Positions 61,517-64,000 of a stretch of 64,000 nucleotides of DNA are shown here, one piece after another. The stretch covers positions 26,542-90,541 of the forward strand of contig DWWQ01000059.1 in the NCBI GenBank assembly GCA_019119615.1, in the 5' to 3' direction. The notes beneath the pieces are model-generated. The model was not told the DNA's origin, searched no databases, and saw only the letters and a program-made list of their open reading frames with translations. Numbering within the stretch: the stretch's first letter is position 1; each line of letters opens with the position of its first letter. Both the position numbers and the translations under genes were made by a program. The stretch comes from Candidatus Alistipes stercoravium. GTDB taxonomy: Bacteria > Bacteroidota > Bacteroidia > Bacteroidales > Rikenellaceae.

Positions 61517-64000
61517 TCAGGCCCACTTGACGAGGGCGAAATCCATGCGGTGCGGCAGGTTCGGGTTGCTCGGGTAGACGCGCAGCGCCACGTCGTAGGT
61601 ACCGGTCTCCTCGGGGGTGTAGTCGAGCGAGTAGGTAACCAGACGTCCTTCGACATGCGTCTTTTCGAGCTGGATCGTGCGGGTAACGTTGATCGTCTCG
61701 CCGCCGACGATCTGCTGGGCCATGACCATCTCGACACCGATGTCCTCGGGCCGCAGGTTGGCGATATCGACCGTTACGGAGAAGTGGTACTTCTCACCGA
61801 CGCAGACGGCCTTCTTGTCGATCATCACCCGTTCGACATCCACGACGCGGACGTTGTCCCATGCGGCGGAAACCTTGCGTTTCCAGGCCGCAATGCCGCG
61901 AGCGAGGCGGTAGGCGTCGGCGCAGAGTTCGCGTTTGCGGGCCGCGAGCTTGTTGTAGAAGCGGTTTTCGTAGTCGATGAGCATGCGGTTGGTCGTGAAG
62001 TTCGAGGCGATGTCGGCCACGCACTTCTTGATCGAGGCGACCCACTCGTGCGGGATGCCCTGCACGTCGCGCTTGTAGTAGAGCGGTGCGATCTGCTCCT
62101 CGATGGTGTTGTAGATCATCTCGGCGTCGAGTTCGTCCTGGTAGCGCTGGTCGGAGAAGGTTCGCTCCATGGGCAGCATCCATCCGGCTCCCTCCTTGTA
62201 GCCCTCGACCCACCAGCCGTCGAGCACGGAGAACTGCATGACGCCGTTCATCACGCACTTTTCGCCCGACGTACCCGAGGCCTCGAGCGGACGCGTCGGC
62301 GTGTTGAGCCATACGTCCACGCCCTGGACCATGCGGCGGGCGAGTTCCATGTCGTAGTTCTGCAGGAAGATGATCTTGCCGACGAACTGCGGCATGGCGG
62401 CCACCTCGACGATCCGCTTGATGAGGTCCTGGCCCGGCTTGTCGTTCGGGTGGGCCTTTCCGGCGAAGACGAACTGTACGGGGCGCTCCTTGTTGTTCAC
62501 GATCTCCGACAGGCGGTCGAGGTTCGTGAAGAGCAGGTAGGCGCGCTTGTAGGTGGCGAAGCGGCGCGCGAAGCCGATGGTCAGCACCTCGGGCTTGATG
62601 CCCTCGATGGTCTGCAGCATCTGGCGCGGCGATTCGAGCCGCACCTGGTTCGGGTCGCTGTAGCGTTTGCGGATGTGGCGGATGAGCTTGTCCTTGAGCT
62701 TCATTCGCTCACCCCAGAGTTCGGCGTCGGGGATGTTGTTCACCTTCTGCCAGGCCGGGATGTCGTAGACGTGTCCCTCGAATCCGTCGGCGAAGTAGCG
62801 GGCGTAGAGGCGGCGCAGCGACGTGGCGATCCAGGTCGGGAAGTGCACGCCGTTGGTAACGTAGCCGATGTGGAGCTCGTTCTTGAAGTAGCCGGGCCAC
62901 ATGTTGCCCAGGATGTCCTTCGAAACCTCGCCGTGGAGCCACGATACGCCGTTCACCTCCTGCGAGAGGTTGCAGGCCAGCACCGACATCGAGAATTTCT
63001 CGTTCGGGTCGTTGGGGTTCGTCTTGCCCAGGTTGATGTACTGCTCCCAGGTGATGCCCAGCACGTCGGGATAGTGCGACATGTACTGGCGGATCATCGA
63101 TTCGGGGAAGGCGTCGTGTCCGGCGGGAACCGGCGTATGGGTCGTGAAGAGCGACGAGGAGCGCACGACTTCCAGCGCCTCGGAGAAGGAGAGGCGGCGG
63201 TGGTTGATCATCTCGCGGATGCGCTCGATGCCGATGAAGGCGGCGTGTCCCTCGTTGCAGTGGTAGACGTCGTGCTTGATGCCCAGTTTGCGCAGGGCGC
63301 GGATACCGCCGATGCCGAGCAGGATCTCCTGCTTGAGACGGTTCTCCCAGTCGCCTCCGTAGAGGTAGTAGGTGATCTGGCGGTCCTCCTCGAGGTTGGC
63401 CTCGAAGTCGGCGTCGAGCAGGTAGAGGTCCGTACGGCCGACCTGGCACTTCCAGATGCGGGCCGAGAGCGTACGTCCCGGGAAGGCGATGGTTACGGTC
63501 TCCCAGCCGCCGTCGGCGTCGCGCACCGGCGTGATGGGGAGCTTGTAGAAGTTCTGGGCCTCATAGGTGGCCTCCTGGGCGCCCTGGGCCGAGAGACGCT
63601 GCGTGAAGTATCCGTAGCGGTAGAGCAGGCCCACGGCGGCCATCGGGACGTTCTTGTCCGAGGCCTCCTTGAGGTAGTCGCCGGCCAGGATGCCCAGACC
63701 GCCCGAGTAGATTTTCAGCGACGAGTGCAGGCCGTACTCCATCGAGAAGTAGGAGATCGTCGTGGTCTTCGGATCGGGCTTCTCGTTCATGTAGTCGCGG
63801 AACTGCGTATGTACGGCATCGAGCTGTGCGAGGAAGTTCGCGTCGTGCTCGAGGGCCTTGAGGCGCTCGACGCTCAACCGGTCGAGGAAGACGATCGGGT
63901 TGCGCTCCGAGGCGGCCCACAGTGCGGGGTCGATGCCTTCGAAGAGGTCGCGAGCCCCGGGATTCCAGCACCACCAGAGGTTGCGCGAGAGCTCCTCGAG
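61517..64000 (-). CDS. glgP: Alpha-glucan (glycogen) phosphorylase, N-terminus beyond window
   Basis: A GT35 phosphorylase that releases glucose-1-phosphate from glycogen using PLP. The frame is open to the right edge: 827 residues are seen, beginning LEELSRNLWWCWNPGARDLF, the usual N-terminal region, so the start lies outside. An internal Met at 63877 is not the true start. Motifs include YFSMEYGLHSSLKIYSGGLGILAGDYLK, HCNEGHAAF, IGFARRFATYKRA, and the PLP-site EASGTSGEKCVMNGVMQFSVLDGWW (core GTSGEKCVMNG with Lys). This is the shorter alpha-glucan-phosphorylase type. It leads the operon, 101 bp before the debranching gene. Confidence 0.95.
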   Translation of the reverse strand, partial: LEELSRNLWWCWNPGARDLFEGIDPALWAASERNPIVFLDRLSVERLKALEHDANFLAQLDAVHTQFRDYMNEKPDPKTTTISYFSMEYGLHSSLKIYSGGLGILAGDYLKEASDKNVPMAAVGLLYRYGYFTQRLSAQGAQEATYEAQNFYKLPITPVRDADGGWETVTIAFPGRTLSARIWKCQVGRTDLYLLDADFEANLEEDRQITYYLYGGDWENRLKQEILLGIGGIRALRKLGIKHDVYHCNEGHAAFIGIERIREMINHRRLSFSEALEVVRSSSLFTTHTPVPAGHDAFPESMIRQYMSHYPDVLGITWEQYINLGKTNPNDPNEKFSMSVLACNLSQEVNGVSWLHGEVSKDILGNMWPGYFKNELHIGYVTNGVHFPTWIATSLRRLYARYFADGFEGHVYDIPAWQKVNNIPDAELWGERMKLKDKLIRHIRKRYSDPNQVRLESPRQMLQTIEGIKPEVLTIGFARRFATYKRAYLLFTNLDRLSEIVNNKERPVQFVFAGKAHPNDKPGQDLIKRIVEVAAMPQFVGKIIFLQNYDMELARRMVQGVDVWLNTPTRPLEASGTSGEKCVMNGVMQFSVLDGWWVEGYKEGAGWMLPMERTFSDQRYQDELDAEMIYNTIEEQIAPLYYKRDVQGIPHEWVASIKKCVADIASNFTTNRMLIDYENRFYNKLAARKRELCADAYRLARGIAAWKRKVSAAWDNVRVVDVERVMIDKKAVCVGEKYHFSVTVDIANLRPEDIGVEMVMAQQIVGGETINVTRTIQLEKTHVEGRLVTYSLDYTPEETGTYDVALRVYPSNPNLPHRMDFALVKWA

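Noticed and set aside
1..64000. Mobile element, CRISPR, tRNA or rRNA
   Set aside because: I found no transposase, integrase, phage gene, regular spacer array or cloverleaf in any intergenic stretch.

Overview
The window looks like a chromosomal segment of a gut Bacteroidales, most likely Alistipes or a close Rikenellaceae relative. The reasons are GC-rich coding sequence (near 60% by eye, not computed), SusC/SusD and hybrid two-component genes, Bacteroidetes promoters of the TTTG-N19/20-TAnnTTTG type, and Bacteroidetes-only families (DUF3078, DUF6377, GxGYxYP, PL29-N-like lipoprotein). I saw no tRNA, rRNA, CRISPR array, transposase or phage gene.

Region 1 (1-31144) is glycan utilisation. A GH2 gene leaves the left edge on the minus strand. 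Next, on the plus strand, come GH130, a GxGYxYP protein, SusC, SusD, an SGNH esterase, a sialate-O-acetylesterase-like protein, a hybrid two-component regulator and an MFS permease. Facing them on the minus strand is a tightly packed operon of a second SGNH esterase, three GH92 alpha-mannosidases and a GH38 alpha-mannosidase, preceded by a DUF6377/SusR-like membrane regulator. GH92, GH38 and GH130 together point to alpha-mannan or high-mannose N-glycan. One GH92 has Gln where its two neighbours have the general-acid Glu. This is the change known in GH92 enzymes that remove mannose-1-phosphate caps, so phosphomannan may be a target.

Region 2 (31424-44373) begins with a GH2-fold protein that lacks both catalytic glutamates. 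A WbqC-family gene and ispG overlap it or follow it, then an AT-richer 1040-aa surface lipoprotein with a strong promoter and two terminator hairpins. A 560-bp gene-free stretch with 9-bp repeats follows. Then come cvpA-like/rsgA/trmH (overlapping operon), a class III aminotransferase, a GNAT acetyltransferase and nfo.

Region 3 (44466-56447) is mostly housekeeping: a DUF3078 barrel, an S41 protease with a tiny membrane protein overlapping its stop, deoC, an OmpA/TPR lipoprotein, pnp and rpsO, apbE, a diacylglycerol-kinase-like lipid kinase, and an AraC regulator preceded by 39-bp repeats.

Region 4 (56581-64000, minus strand) is a glycogen/alpha-glucan operon: alpha-glucan phosphorylase (cut by the right edge), debranching enzyme with an unusual Lys/Ala-rich tail, GT4/5 glycosyltransferase and GH57 glucanase.
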